64,000 nucleotides of DNA from the NCBI GenBank assembly GCA_040218045.1, contig JAVJQA010000012.1, positions 62,001 to 126,000 on the forward strand, read 5' to 3'. Source of the stretch: Marinoscillum sp040218045. GTDB taxonomy: Bacteria > Bacteroidota > Bacteroidia > Cytophagales > Cyclobacteriaceae. A program made the position numbers and the translations under genes. The notes below the pieces were generated by a model that was given only the letters and a program-made list of their open reading frames with translations, was not told the DNA's origin and searched no databases. This document shows positions 26,163 through 35,430 of this stretch, piece by piece (position 1 is the stretch's first letter; each line of letters starts with the position of its first letter).

Positions 26163-28541
26163 CTATTCATATCTTAGTGAATCAACCGGGTTTTTTCGGG
26201 CAGCTCCAAAAGTCCTGCCTGCAGAGGTCAGAAATGCCACCAACAACAGGATGAAAATCGGAATCAATAATGTAGTAACAGAAACTGCTTTATAGTAGGC
26301 GAAAATCGAGCCCATCAGTGCATCAATAGCCAGGTAAGAAAGCACTCCACCAACGAGTATTGAAATGCCGATGATCCAAACAAACTGCACATTGATTTTG
26401 GTGATGATCTGACCAACAGATGCACCCAGCACTTTTCTTACACCTATTTCTTTTATTCGCTTAATGATATTGAGTGAAACAAGTGTGAAAAGACCTATCG
26501 AAGAAAGGATTAAGGCCAAAATGCCCAGAAAGCTAAACATCACCATAATGTTGCTGTTGACCGTGTCAGCATTTTTGATAAATTCATCCTGGTAGCGTCC
26601 TGTAAATGGCTTGTTTGGTTCTACTTCATACCAGGCTTGTTCAATGGACTCAAACGATGCTTTAAGTTGCCCAGGCTTGATCTTTATCACGGCAAAGTTA
26701 GTGCGGTCTTTGTGAGCAGGCCTAAATCCGTAAGGTTCCAATGGGTCCCAAAACCCTTCCATGTAGAAGTTTTTCATTACACCAACCACTTGAAGCCGGG
26801 TGGAATCGTCGATCTGTACCATCTTACCTATTGGCTCTTCCCATCCAAATTCTTCCACTAATTTTTCGTTCACCACAATAGAGTTGACCTTGTCATGTTC
26901 ATAGAGGTCTTTGGTGAAGTATCGGCCTTTAACCATCTTTAGATCCATCACTTCGGGGTAATCCAGGCCCAAATCCATCATGAAGGTTTCCATTTCCTTG
27001 TCCTCATTTTTAAGGGTTCTGCTGTAGTTCCACATACTGATGTGCTCCTCCGTTTGGGCTACTTGAAGGATGTCAGGGTTTTGTTGGATTCTCTGGGCTA
27101 ACCGGTCATACACTGACTCACTGGCTACTCTTACGAAAATGATGTTTTCTTTTTCAAACCCCACATCAAGATCAGCCTGGTATTTGGCATTTTGAGAGAA
27201 GGCCAGACTGGCAATCAAGGCAATGGCGGTAAGTACATATTGTGAAGTGAGGAGTGCTTTTGAGAAAAAGCTTGTGCCACCCAGGCTAAGATTCCCTTTG
27301 AGGATCTTTACTGGCTGGTAAGAAGACACATAAATGGATGGATAAGCACCGGCAACCAACGAAGTAAATATTAATAGTCCGCCAAGGAATACATACAATT
27401 CAGGGTCACTAGAGAAATCTAACTTGAGCTCAATGAAGTCCCACATGGCTGAGTAAGCAGGAACTAAATACATGGCGAGGATAATTGAAAATGCTAATGC
27501 GATTACCGTTAGAATGAGGTTTTCCCCCATGAATTGGGCGATGAGTTGCCTCTTGTTACCACCCATGACTTTACGAATCCCAATTTCTTTGAGTCGCTTA
27601 CTGGATATCGCAATGGATGTATTGGTAAAATTGAAGCAGGCAATCAACAACATCAGTATCGCCATGATCAACGGCACAAGGATGGCCGGTTTTGGTGGAG
27701 CCTCTCTCAGCCAATTTGCCCTGACATCTTCTCCATTTACACCCAGCGTATTGAGTGACTCGAGGGTGTACTCACCTACTTTCCAGTCATCCCTGGCTTC
27801 ATTCTGGATTTGTATATAATTGTCATTTAAGGTAGTAAGAACTTCCTTTGGCCGACTATTGGTTTTGGTCATGATGAAAGTAGCCCCTACAAACGATTTC
27901 CAGTTATTTCTTTCCATTTCGTAAAGCGTAAAATAACTGTCGAGATGCATTAGTCCATTAAAGTGAATGCTGGAATTCGAAGGTATTTTTTCCAGAACGC
28001 CCCCAACAATCTTTGTTAGAACAGTTCCATCATCTTTCACTAGGGTGACTAGTTCATCTGTTGGGTCGGTGTCTCCGTAAAGCTTTTCGGCTGTTTCCTC
28101 TGAAAGGATGATTTTGCCAGGATCAAAAAATGCTTCCTGCGAACCGTACTTGAAAGGGAAAGTAAATATTTTGAAGAAATTGTCTTCACCAAACCCTAGT
28201 CTTTCTTCAATGACATTGTTGTCCTTTTTGAATACAATTCCTCCAGCAGCGAATCTAGTGCTGTATTCCACTTCACTAAGCTGATCTGCAAGATTGGCAC
28301 CCAGGGGAAGTGGAGTGATACCATACGGAACTTTATTATCCTGAATCAGTTTGTTTACCTGAATTTTGTAGATCCTGTCCTGGTTCTGATGATTGCTGTC
28401 ATAATCCGATGCAACTTTGTAGTTGAGATAAGCCACAATACAACATGCCAGTGACAAGCTCAGTCCAAGTACGTTGATGATTACATAGCTCTTGTTTTTA
28501 AGCAGGTTGCGAAAGGTGGTTTTAAAGAAGTTTTTGAGCAT
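26163..28541 (-). CDS. MacB/FtsX-type ABC transporter permease
   Basis: 792 aa from the ATG at 28541 (MLKNFFKTTFRNLLKNKSYVIINV), the usual start of this family; a start at 28595 would add 18 residues without family features. Layout: membrane helix near the N-terminus, a MacB-type periplasmic domain, an FtsX block (ACFNFTNTSIAISSKRLKEIGIRKVMGG ... ILTVIALAFSIILAMYLVP), a second periplasmic domain, and a second FtsX block ending FGAARKNPVDSLRYE. These tandem-FtsX permeases are abundant in Cytophagales and are thought to couple to a MacB-type ATPase. No ATPase gene adjoins this one. Confidence 0.92.
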   Translation of the reverse strand: MLKNFFKTTFRNLLKNKSYVIINVLGLSLSLACCIVAYLNYKVASDYDSNHQNQDRIYKIQVNKLIQDNKVPYGITPLPLGANLADQLSEVEYSTRFAAGGIVFKKDNNVIEERLGFGEDNFFKIFTFPFKYGSQEAFFDPGKIILSEETAEKLYGDTDPTDELVTLVKDDGTVLTKIVGGVLEKIPSNSSIHFNGLMHLDSYFTLYEMERNNWKSFVGATFIMTKTNSRPKEVLTTLNDNYIQIQNEARDDWKVGEYTLESLNTLGVNGEDVRANWLREAPPKPAILVPLIMAILMLLIACFNFTNTSIAISSKRLKEIGIRKVMGGNKRQLIAQFMGENLILTVIALAFSIILAMYLVPAYSAMWDFIELKLDFSSDPELYVFLGGLLIFTSLVAGAYPSIYVSSYQPVKILKGNLSLGGTSFFSKALLTSQYVLTAIALIASLAFSQNAKYQADLDVGFEKENIIFVRVASESVYDRLAQRIQQNPDILQVAQTEEHISMWNYSRTLKNEDKEMETFMMDLGLDYPEVMDLKMVKGRYFTKDLYEHDKVNSIVVNEKLVEEFGWEEPIGKMVQIDDSTRLQVVGVMKNFYMEGFWDPLEPYGFRPAHKDRTNFAVIKIKPGQLKASFESIEQAWYEVEPNKPFTGRYQDEFIKNADTVNSNIMVMFSFLGILALILSSIGLFTLVSLNIIKRIKEIGVRKVLGASVGQIITKINVQFVWIIGISILVGGVLSYLAIDALMGSIFAYYKAVSVTTLLIPIFILLLVAFLTSAGRTFGAARKNPVDSLRYE

Positions 28542-28624
28542 GGTGATGTTAGTTTGCAGGATAAAGATGCAAAATTGAGGAGAAGGTTGCACCAAACACG
28601 AAACTGAATCCAGAATGTAACTAG

Positions 28625-29089
28625 ATGAATCAGGATATGATCGACCTAAAACAGGAATTGTACTTGTACTGTGTGCGTGAAATTGACAGTAGGATAGGGA
28701 ATCTCAGAAATTCTTTAAAGGGTTTTCAGGAAGCTGCCAACGAGGAAACAAAGAGTAGCGCAGGGGATAAGTACGAAACAGGGAGAGCAATGATGCATCT
28801 CGAAAAGGAGAAGGTAGCGCATAGTCTCAATGAAGTTTTAAAACAGAAGAAAGTACTCGATATGCTGAAGCCGGAGTTGTCAAAAACAAAGGTGGAGTTA
28901 GGGTCATTGGTGAAAACCAGTAAGGGGTTATTTTTCCTAAGCATCAGCCTGGGGCAAGTAAAAGCAGGAGGTGAGACTGTTTTCTGTATTTCTCCAGTAT
29001 CACCAATCGGACAGGTATTGCTAGGTGCCGAAAAATCCGCGTCTGTAACCTTTAATAAGATGGATTATTCAATTCTCGATTTGGTCTAA
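28625..29089 (+). CDS. GreA/GreB-like C-terminal domain protein
   Basis: 154 aa. An N-terminal helical region with NEETKSSAGDKYETGRAMMHLEKEKVAHSL precedes a beta domain (VELGSLVKTSKGLFFLSISLGQ ... FCISPVSPIGQVLLGAEKSASVTF). The SP-x-GQ-x-LLG block resembles the GreA/GreB C-terminal (FKBP-like) domain, and the two-part layout resembles Gre transcript-cleavage factors. Proteins of this kind in Bacteroidota are often labelled 3-oxoacyl-ACP synthase; nothing in this sequence supports that. The ORF ends 4 nt into the convergent kinase gene. Confidence 0.65.
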   Translation: MNQDMIDLKQELYLYCVREIDSRIGNLRNSLKGFQEAANEETKSSAGDKYETGRAMMHLEKEKVAHSLNEVLKQKKVLDMLKPELSKTKVELGSLVKTSKGLFFLSISLGQVKAGGETVFCISPVSPIGQVLLGAEKSASVTFNKMDYSILDLV

Positions 29090-29586
29090 CCTGGGATCAG
29101 TTCTGTGATTTCTTTGAGGTCAATTTTCTGCTCACCGGAGATCGGGATATATTCCTGTTTGTCGCCTTTCATTTGGCCGTATTTCATAAATGAACGCCAT
29201 ACATGCTCTGCATACCATTCAGGCTCTTCATCCCAGCGTTTGTCTTTGCTTTTTCTGCTCTGAAAGGTAGGCTTCTCTATTTCAATAAAAATTTTGAGAT
29301 CATACTGAGCACGGAGAGATGCAGGATAAAAAGAAAACAGTCCCTCTACAATTTTAATGTTGGCCTCTGATCTTTGGACATCCCGGAGCAAATTGTCCCA
29401 CTTGATCGTACTGGGCCTTTCCCAATCAGGCACACCTTGAACTTTAGGTAAGGATACTTTTGGCTTTACGTATTCGTCCTGGCAAAATATGGCGACAGTC
29501 TTTCCTGCTTTTTCATAATGGGCTTTCAAACGTTCGGCCAGTGTTGTTTTCCCTGCGCGGCTTACTCCGCCAATTCCTATGATCAT
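29086..29586 (-). CDS. P-loop nucleoside/uridine kinase-like protein
   Basis: 166 aa. Walker A GVSRAGKTT at residues 7-15, QDEYVKP at about 36-42, a DWERPSTIKWDNLL block as in uridine or nicotinamide riboside kinases, and an IVEGLFSFYP strand ahead of FIEIEKPTFQSRKSKDKRW, which looks like the lid arginines. Phosphorylation of a small nucleoside-like substrate is likely; which one is not clear. Confidence 0.75.
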   Translation of the reverse strand: MIIGIGGVSRAGKTTLAERLKAHYEKAGKTVAIFCQDEYVKPKVSLPKVQGVPDWERPSTIKWDNLLRDVQRSEANIKIVEGLFSFYPASLRAQYDLKIFIEIEKPTFQSRKSKDKRWDEEPEWYAEHVWRSFMKYGQMKGDKQEYIPISGEQKIDLKEITELIPG

Positions 29587-29726
29587 CTATCTCTACTTAT
29601 TTCTACTTAAACAATGAATATTATACGTGCCATATGGCCCATATGGATTGGTCTTTTCTGGTTAGGGAAAGATAAATATACGAATTCAAGTGAAATTCAC
29701 CCTAAAATCAACCGTACATCCCCATT

Positions 29727-31463
29727 TTAAATTCTGGCCTGGTAGGTATATAAGTCAAAATATCGACCCTCCTTCGCAATCAATTCATCATGGGCCCCTT
29801 TTTCTGCAATTCTACCTTCCTCGATCACCAGGATTTGATCTGCCTTCTTGATTGTACTCAATCGGTGTGCGATCACAAATGAAGTCCTTCCGCGCATCAA
29901 TCTTGTTAGGCTTTCCTGGATGTAACTCTCACTTTCTGTATCGAGGTTGGAAGTAGCTTCATCCAGGATCAGGATTCTCGGATTTGCCAAAAGGGCCCGG
30001 GCAATGGCAATTCTTTGTTTTTGACCACCAGATAATTTGACACCACGTTCCCCGATTGTAGTATCCAGACCTTTTTCAAACCGGTCCGTAAATTCATTGA
30101 CATGCGCAGCCTTTACTGCTTCATCCAATCGATCCAGGGATGCATCTGGTCGGGGAAACAGAATATTTTCCCTGATCGTACCTTCAAATAAGAAGTCATC
30201 CTGTAAAACCACTCCGAGCTGTTTGCGGTAGCTGCTCAACGAAACTTTGCCCAGGTCTTCACCATCAATAGTGATGACACCCTGATCGGGGTTTAGAAAG
30301 GAAGCCGCCAAACTGGCAATAGTTGACTTTCCGGAGCCAGACGTCCCAACCAGCGCAGTTACTGAACCGGCCTTGGCTTCAAAGCTGATGTTCCTTATCA
30401 CATGATTGTCGTCTTCATAGGCAAAGCTGACATTTTCGAAAGCAACGTCTCCTTTGATTTCAGGAATTTGAATGTTTCTGACCGTTCCGTCATCTTCCGG
30501 GTCCATATTCATGATTTCCTCTGTACGATCAAGCCCTGCAAAGGCTTCCGTAAGCTGGCTGCCGATATTACTCATTTGCACAATAGGTGCAATCATAAAT
30601 CCGAGATAGAGGGTGAAGGCCAGAAAATCGCCAATAGTCAAATCACCCTGGATGATCATATACCCTCCAATACCCATAATACCAGTACTGGCAATTCCCA
30701 GAAGAAAAGTGGCCGAGCTTGTCACGAAACTGGTGGAGGTTAAGCTCTTCTTAATGTTGAGGTAGAGTCGCTCAACACCTTCCTCAAACGTTTTGACCTC
30801 TTGCTGTTCTGCGTTGAATCCCTTGATGACTCTCACTCCATTTAGCGTTTCATTTAACCTGCCGGTTACTTCGGCATTGATTTTTCCACGCTCTCTGAAA
30901 ATGGGTCGGATATAGCCGAATGCTTTCATGGAGATCACCCCGAAAATGGAAACCGGAACGAGTACGTAGAGCGTCATCATAGGGCTGATATTGATGAGAA
31001 GTACCAATGAAATGACCGCTGTGATCAATCCGCCAACTAGTTGGACGAGCCCGGTTCCTACCAGGTTTCTTACCCCTTCCACATCTGACATGATCCTGGA
31101 GACAAGTTCTCCACTTTTAGTGTTGTCAAAAAAACGTACCGGGAGATAAATGATTTTTTTCTGAACGCGTACCCTTAGCTGCGCTATCAGGTGCTGAGCC
31201 TCCACACTGAGGATTCTGGTAAGGAGGAAAGAAGTGATGGATTGTACTACAATGGCCGACCCTACGGCTATCACCAGGGTTTTTAACATTTCCATGTCAC
31301 CTTCGGCAATGACATTGTCCATTAAATACTTACTTGCGCCAGGCAGGACAAGACTTGCCAACCTGCTGATCACGATTAGTAATAGACCAACTGCTAATAT
31401 CTTGCGTCTTGGCCATACAATAGTTTTAAACACATGGCCAATGCTTACTTTAGATTTACTCAT
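29727..31463 (-). CDS. ABC exporter, fused membrane and ATPase domains (MsbA/multidrug type)
   Basis: 578 aa, one half-transporter. Six membrane helices lie in residues ~20-310, followed by the ATPase: Walker A GTSGSGKST, Q-loop VLQDDFLFEGT, signature KLSGGQKQRIA, Walker B ILILDEATSNLD, H-loop IAHRLSTI. It forms a homodimer or heterodimer and exports lipids or hydrophobic compounds; which one cannot be told from sequence. It stands alone, about 140 nt downstream of no gene on its strand, with its promoter in the A+T-rich gap before tRNA-Ala. Confidence 0.93.
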   Translation of the reverse strand: MSKSKVSIGHVFKTIVWPRRKILAVGLLLIVISRLASLVLPGASKYLMDNVIAEGDMEMLKTLVIAVGSAIVVQSITSFLLTRILSVEAQHLIAQLRVRVQKKIIYLPVRFFDNTKSGELVSRIMSDVEGVRNLVGTGLVQLVGGLITAVISLVLLINISPMMTLYVLVPVSIFGVISMKAFGYIRPIFRERGKINAEVTGRLNETLNGVRVIKGFNAEQQEVKTFEEGVERLYLNIKKSLTSTSFVTSSATFLLGIASTGIMGIGGYMIIQGDLTIGDFLAFTLYLGFMIAPIVQMSNIGSQLTEAFAGLDRTEEIMNMDPEDDGTVRNIQIPEIKGDVAFENVSFAYEDDNHVIRNISFEAKAGSVTALVGTSGSGKSTIASLAASFLNPDQGVITIDGEDLGKVSLSSYRKQLGVVLQDDFLFEGTIRENILFPRPDASLDRLDEAVKAAHVNEFTDRFEKGLDTTIGERGVKLSGGQKQRIAIARALLANPRILILDEATSNLDTESESYIQESLTRLMRGRTSFVIAHRLSTIKKADQILVIEEGRIAEKGAHDELIAKEGRYFDLYTYQARI

Positions 31464-31644
31464 AAAGGAAAGTAGATGATGAAATGAGACGGAATATTAA
31501 AAATAACAAATGTGATTAACGTAACTCTGAATTAAATGATTCCTTATTTGGAGGATGAAAATTGCTTAATTTGATTTTTACGTTAAATTCGCAATCTCAG
31601 TAGTTAGACGATTAGTTCATACGAATATTTTAATTACTGAAAAA

Positions 31645-31718
31645 GGGGCATTAGCTCAGCTGGCTAGAGCACCACGCTGGCAGCGTGGGGGTCATCGGTT
31701 CGAATCCGATATGCTCCA
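31645..31718 (+). tRNA. tRNA-Ala (GGC)
   Basis: 74 nt. Acceptor GGGGCAT/ATGCTCC, D arm GCTC-AGCTGGCTA-GAGC, anticodon arm CCACG-CTGGCAG-CGTGG with anticodon GGC, T arm ATCGG-TTCGAAT-CCGAT, discriminator A. CCA is not encoded. Confidence 0.97.
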
Positions 31719-31723
31719 CAAGG

Positions 31724-31751
31724 GTCATTCATCGAAAGATGGATGACTTTT
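31724..31751 (+). terminator. Rho-independent terminator of tRNA-Ala
   Basis: GTCATTCATC-GAAA-GATGGATGAC hairpin followed by TTTT, 5 nt after the tRNA. Altered copies of this hairpin end each downstream repeat unit. Confidence 0.9.
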
Positions 31752-31789
31752 CGTTTTTAAACGGCTTCATATCCTTATCCTATTCATAT

Positions 31790-32663
31790 CGGCATTAATC
31801 GTCCCGGGACGTTGGGAGGCTAGAGCACCACGCTGGCTGCGTGGGGGTCATCGGTTCTGCCCCAGGCATCCACGCGGGAGAATCCGATATGCTCCACAAG
31901 AGGTCATTCATCGGGAGGTGGATGACCTTTTTGTTTTTAAACGGCTTCATATCCTTATCATATTCATATCGGCATTAATCGTCCAGTGACGTTAGGAGGC
32001 TAGAGCACCATGTTGGCAGCGTGGGGGTCATCGGTTCTGCCCCAGGCATCCACGCGGGAGAATCCGATATGCTCCACAAGAGGTCATTCATCGGGAGGTG
32101 GATGACTTTTTTGTTTTAAAAGTTCTTGAAGACTTGATTTAATATTTTGGGTAACAATGTCGTTTAGTTATGCTTTTTTAGTTAGGTCATTCCGTCAGGA
32201 ATCTTTATGATAAACAAAGGTTGCTGTGAAGATTCCCTGCATACCGACAGGTTAGCAGAATGACTTTTAAAAGTGTGATTAGAGCTTAACTAAACGGCAT
32301 TGGTTTGGGTATTATTAGCTGGCCCAGAAGCCTTGTCCCCGAAACGTCAGGAAGCTAAAGTATCACGCTGGCTGCGTGGGGGTCATCGGTTCTGCCCCAG
32401 GCATCCACGCGGGAGAATCCGATATGCTCCACAATAGGTCATTCATCGGGAGGTGGATGACCTTTTTGTTTTAAAAGCTCTTGAAGACTTGATTTAATAG
32501 TTTGGGTATTATTAGCTGGCCCAGAAGCCTTGTCCCCGAAACTTCAGGAAGCTAAAGTATCACGCTGGCAGCGTGGGGGTCATCGGTTCTGCCCCAGGCA
32601 TCCACGCGGGAGAATCCGATATGCTCCACAAGAGGTCATTCATCGGGAGGTGGATGACCTGTT
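31790..32663 (+). repeat. Four degenerate tRNA-Ala-like copies, each with a terminator hairpin
   Basis: Copies end at about 31898, 32078, 32433 and 32630. The first two run from a GGCATTA acceptor remnant (about 31790 and 31970), 180 bp apart. They keep GGCTAGAGC, the anticodon arm (CCACG-CTGGCTG-CGTGG in copy 1) and the T-stem. The D-arm is replaced by a longer stretch (containing the palindrome CGTCCCGGGACG in copy 1). All four carry the same 22-nt insert, TGCCCCAGGCA plus TCCACGCGGGA, in the T-loop between TTC and GAAT. A GGTCATTCA ... TGGATGACC hairpin (last C lost in copy 2) with T-run ends each unit (for example 31902-31933). Copies 3 and 4 have diverged 5' halves (GCTAAAGTATCACG). Confidence 0.85.
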
Positions 32664-34078
32664 TTGTTTTGAGCTTAACTGGTGAAAAAGATACGCAGAG
32701 CAATGAGTCAGTCTGGGGTCATTGAACAACTACGGCCACTGAAATACATCAAATCCATATTTCCACGATAAAGCAAGGCACCTCCCAACAGCATTTGGAA
32801 TGTTTCAAAAATAGTTTATACATTTACGACGTACAACTGTTGAAGCCGTCCTAACCTGCAAATGACGTTTTACCACAGCCTAAGCTGGACAGCACCAGCC
32901 TTTGTCCACTTATCCACAGCCTTCAAGAGCCTCGTGCTTTTCCTGTTGTCGGCCATTTGGGTACTAATGGATCAGATCCGTGCTATCATGTGGGGTATAA
33001 CATTTAATAGGTCGGATATGGCCAAAGAGGAGGTCAAATTCAAGTTATTCAAACCTTTTTTTAGTACTGAAACTGGGGTTTTGAGTCACGCCCGTACTCT
33101 CATCATGCACTATCCATGCTTTATCCATACACTATCCATGCTCCATCCATGCTTTATCTATGCACTGTTTTGGGTGTCCGATTGTGCCCAGGCATTCTTT
33201 GTTTAGCTTTTTTATGCCCAAACTTGCCTGAACTCTCCTGATCTGGTAAGTCAATTGGTGTAGAGGGGGTAAATTTATCATGTAATCGTCCTAGTAAACC
33301 GTTTGGGTTCTCTCCAACTGAATCCGGACGACAATCTCCCTTTGTCTTTTTTGTTGTGTGTTTAGTGGGTTGGTGATTAATGGGGTCCTGAATGAGTGAG
33401 TCAACCGTAGCATTCTATGCCAAATTAATTATTAAGATATTTATTTGGAATGTTAGTCGGATGATTCTCAAAACACTCCTTTATTTTTCCACAGCATGAA
33501 GTTCAAATGCTGTTATGATTTTTTTTAAATAGTCCATGTAAAAGTCTCTTTTAGTCCAATCCAGTGGCGGAAGTAACTTTTCCGCTTTTGGCTGTCACTT
33601 TCCATTGTGTCAGCGTATGCACTCATTACAATGCTGATTACCAATTTTATATGCCTAATTACCGCAATTTACTAAAAGGGCCATTGCCTATCTCAAAATA
33701 CCGTTTTAGCATATCGTAGACAATAGTGAACTATTCCTGGGGAATAAAATACCCAAAAGTGGTGAAGAGGATTCTGGGAAAAAGTTGGATAGATTGGTGA
33801 TTGGTGATTGTTGGGAGGTCTAGTGCTTAACTCAAAAGAGATTCCGGCACTTCACCACTTCATTTCCAAATGCCGGAACAACGAGCAAGTAGACACACCC
33901 CCAACCCAGAATCGTGGACCGAACTAGCCGTTCGTCTCTATAGAGGGGTGTCAACCCTTGTATTGATGAAAAATACGATTGTGGGATTGGTCTTTTGGTA
34001 AAAATGTGGTCACCAGAATGTTCCTACAAAGCGGAAGTTTCCTATATTTATCAAGTCATTTATCAACTCTGAGAATCT
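32664..34078. other. Gene-poor region between the tRNA-Ala array and the defence island
   Basis: About 1.4 kb with no supportable gene. It contains a cluster of short imperfect direct repeats of TATCCATGCT (33104-33167). The only long frame here (114 codons from 32862) has no family signal and passes through those repeats. Just before the XRE gene lies a GAATCTAT half-site (34073-34080) matching the palindrome at 34519. Confidence 0.55.
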
Positions 34079-34477
34079 ATGGAAACTGCCACAAAAACAC
34101 CCAGACCACATATAGGCCGTAAGATCAGTCGCATCCGTGAGCTGAGAGGCATGAAACAGGAAGCCCTGGCCTACGAGTTGGGCATTACCCAACAAGCGGT
34201 ATCGAAAATAGAACAGAGTGAAACAGTGGAAGAGGAAATTCTTGATAAAATTGGCTATGCTCTGGGAGTGAGCAGAAAGGCAATAGAAAGCTTCAATGAA
34301 GACGCTCTATTTATGTATATCGAGAAGATAGAAAACTTGTCTGATAATGCTGTTGGTGTTATGGGACCAAATTATAACTGTACATTCAACCCAGTTGAAA
34401 AAATTGTAGAACTGTATGAGCGTCTTCTGGCCAGTGAGCGTGAGAAGGTAGAGCTATTGAAGGGGCAGGATAAGTGA
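34079..34477 (+). CDS. XRE-family transcriptional regulator
   Basis: 132 aa. The helix-turn-helix spans about residues 12-68 (IGRKISRIRELRGMKQEALAYELGITQQAVSKIEQSE), with the recognition helix QQAVSKIEQ. The C-terminal half ends in a charged helix (EKIVELYERLLASEREKVELLK) that could dimerise. It is a DNA-binding regulator placed 98 nt before the phosphorothioation operon, and a 9-bp inverted repeat lies in the gap, so it is a good candidate to control that operon. Small regulators of this kind are also common as stand-alone genes in Bacteroidota. Confidence 0.9.
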   Translation: METATKTPRPHIGRKISRIRELRGMKQEALAYELGITQQAVSKIEQSETVEEEILDKIGYALGVSRKAIESFNEDALFMYIEKIENLSDNAVGVMGPNYNCTFNPVEKIVELYERLLASEREKVELLKGQDK

Positions 34478-34518
34478 CAGCAATTTTTCCTGTTCAGTGC
34501 AAATAATTTGCTATAACT

Positions 34519-34553
34519 GAATCTATCCACTTGATAGATTCTCTTTATTTTTG
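34519..34553 (+). promoter_or_regulatory. Inverted-repeat operator next to a -7 box, promoter of the ssp operon
   Basis: GAATCTATC-CACTT-GATAGATTC (34519-34541), a perfect 9-bp inverted repeat. It is followed at 34546-34553 by TATTTTTG, which fits the Bacteroidota -7 consensus TAnnTTTG, 22 nt before the sspB ATG. No good -33 box is visible. The hairpin could also act as a terminator of the XRE gene. Confidence 0.5.
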
Positions 34554-34575
34554 GGTACCTTATCGTAATTAGTAC

Positions 34576-35430
34576 ATGTCTCTATCACCAAGTCTTCGCT
34601 TTTCCGGGCACGAATCCTTTCAATGTCGATTTTACTGGCTAAAAAAAGGCTATGATTATCTTCAAGACAATGGAGATTTTGGCTCGGATGATGCTCCTGT
34701 AAAACTAGGAGTTGGAAAAAACATGGTTGCTTCCATTCGGTTTTGGCTTAAAGCATTTGGTGTATTGGATGATGCCCAAAAGAAACCTTCTGATCTATCA
34801 AAAAACATATTTGATGATAAAAATGGATGGGATCCTTATTTAGAAGATGAAGGAACTCTTTGGTTACTCCATTATTTGTTGATTAAGAATCAACATGCTT
34901 CAGCCTATTACTTAATATTTAACGAATTAAGGAAAAGGCGTCCAGAGTTCCATTTATCTCATTTTGAAAGTTGGGTAAAAGAATCAGGTGGAACAGGTTC
35001 GGCAAATACGCTTAAGACAGATTTGCAGATATTTAGTCGAATGTATATTCCAAGAGATGACAGTAAGGATTTGGATGAAAGCTATTCTGGATTATTTACA
35101 GAATTAAACTTGGTTCATAAGCTTAAAAAGGAAAAACAAGATTGGTTTTCAATTGAACCTAAACGAAGACCTGAAATCCCTTCCGCAGTTTTTCTTTATT
35201 GTATTTTGGAAAATGTGGACTATGGCAATTCGATAAGTTTTGACGTGCTATACAACGAGGGTGTTGGAAGCATCTTTGCAATGAGTCGTGAAGGGCTAAC
35301 AGAAAAATTGGAAGAATTAGACGAGAAATATGATTGGCTTACATTTAGTAATGAAGCGGGAGTAAAAGAACTTCAGTTCACAACTAAACCAGAACCATTT
35401 AGGATATTAAAAGACTACTATGAAGGCTAA
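34576..35430 (+). CDS. sspB: DUF4007 protein, SspB-like DNA nickase of a phosphorothioation system
   Basis: 284 aa. The N-terminus carries the DUF4007 hallmark: LRFSGHESFQCRFYWLKKGYDYL, then DDAPVKLGVGKNMVASIRFWLKAFGVL. In the Ssp system the DUF4007 protein SspB nicks DNA so that sulfur can be placed in one strand. It overlaps sspC by 11 nt and is the first gene of a tightly packed plus-strand operon. The A+T content is higher than in the core genes of the window. Assignment rests on this family plus the sspC and sspD neighbours. Confidence 0.8.
   Translation: MSLSPSLRFSGHESFQCRFYWLKKGYDYLQDNGDFGSDDAPVKLGVGKNMVASIRFWLKAFGVLDDAQKKPSDLSKNIFDDKNGWDPYLEDEGTLWLLHYLLIKNQHASAYYLIFNELRKRRPEFHLSHFESWVKESGGTGSANTLKTDLQIFSRMYIPRDDSKDLDESYSGLFTELNLVHKLKKEKQDWFSIEPKRRPEIPSAVFLYCILENVDYGNSISFDVLYNEGVGSIFAMSREGLTEKLEELDEKYDWLTFSNEAGVKELQFTTKPEPFRILKDYYEG

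Noticed and set aside
31790..32663. Extra functional tRNA-Ala genes
   Set aside because: All four copies have a 22-nt insert in the T-loop and an altered 5' acceptor/D-arm, so they cannot fold as normal tRNAs.
32862..33206. 114-codon plus-strand frame
   Set aside because: No family signal, runs through short direct repeats, and has no neighbour or RBS support.
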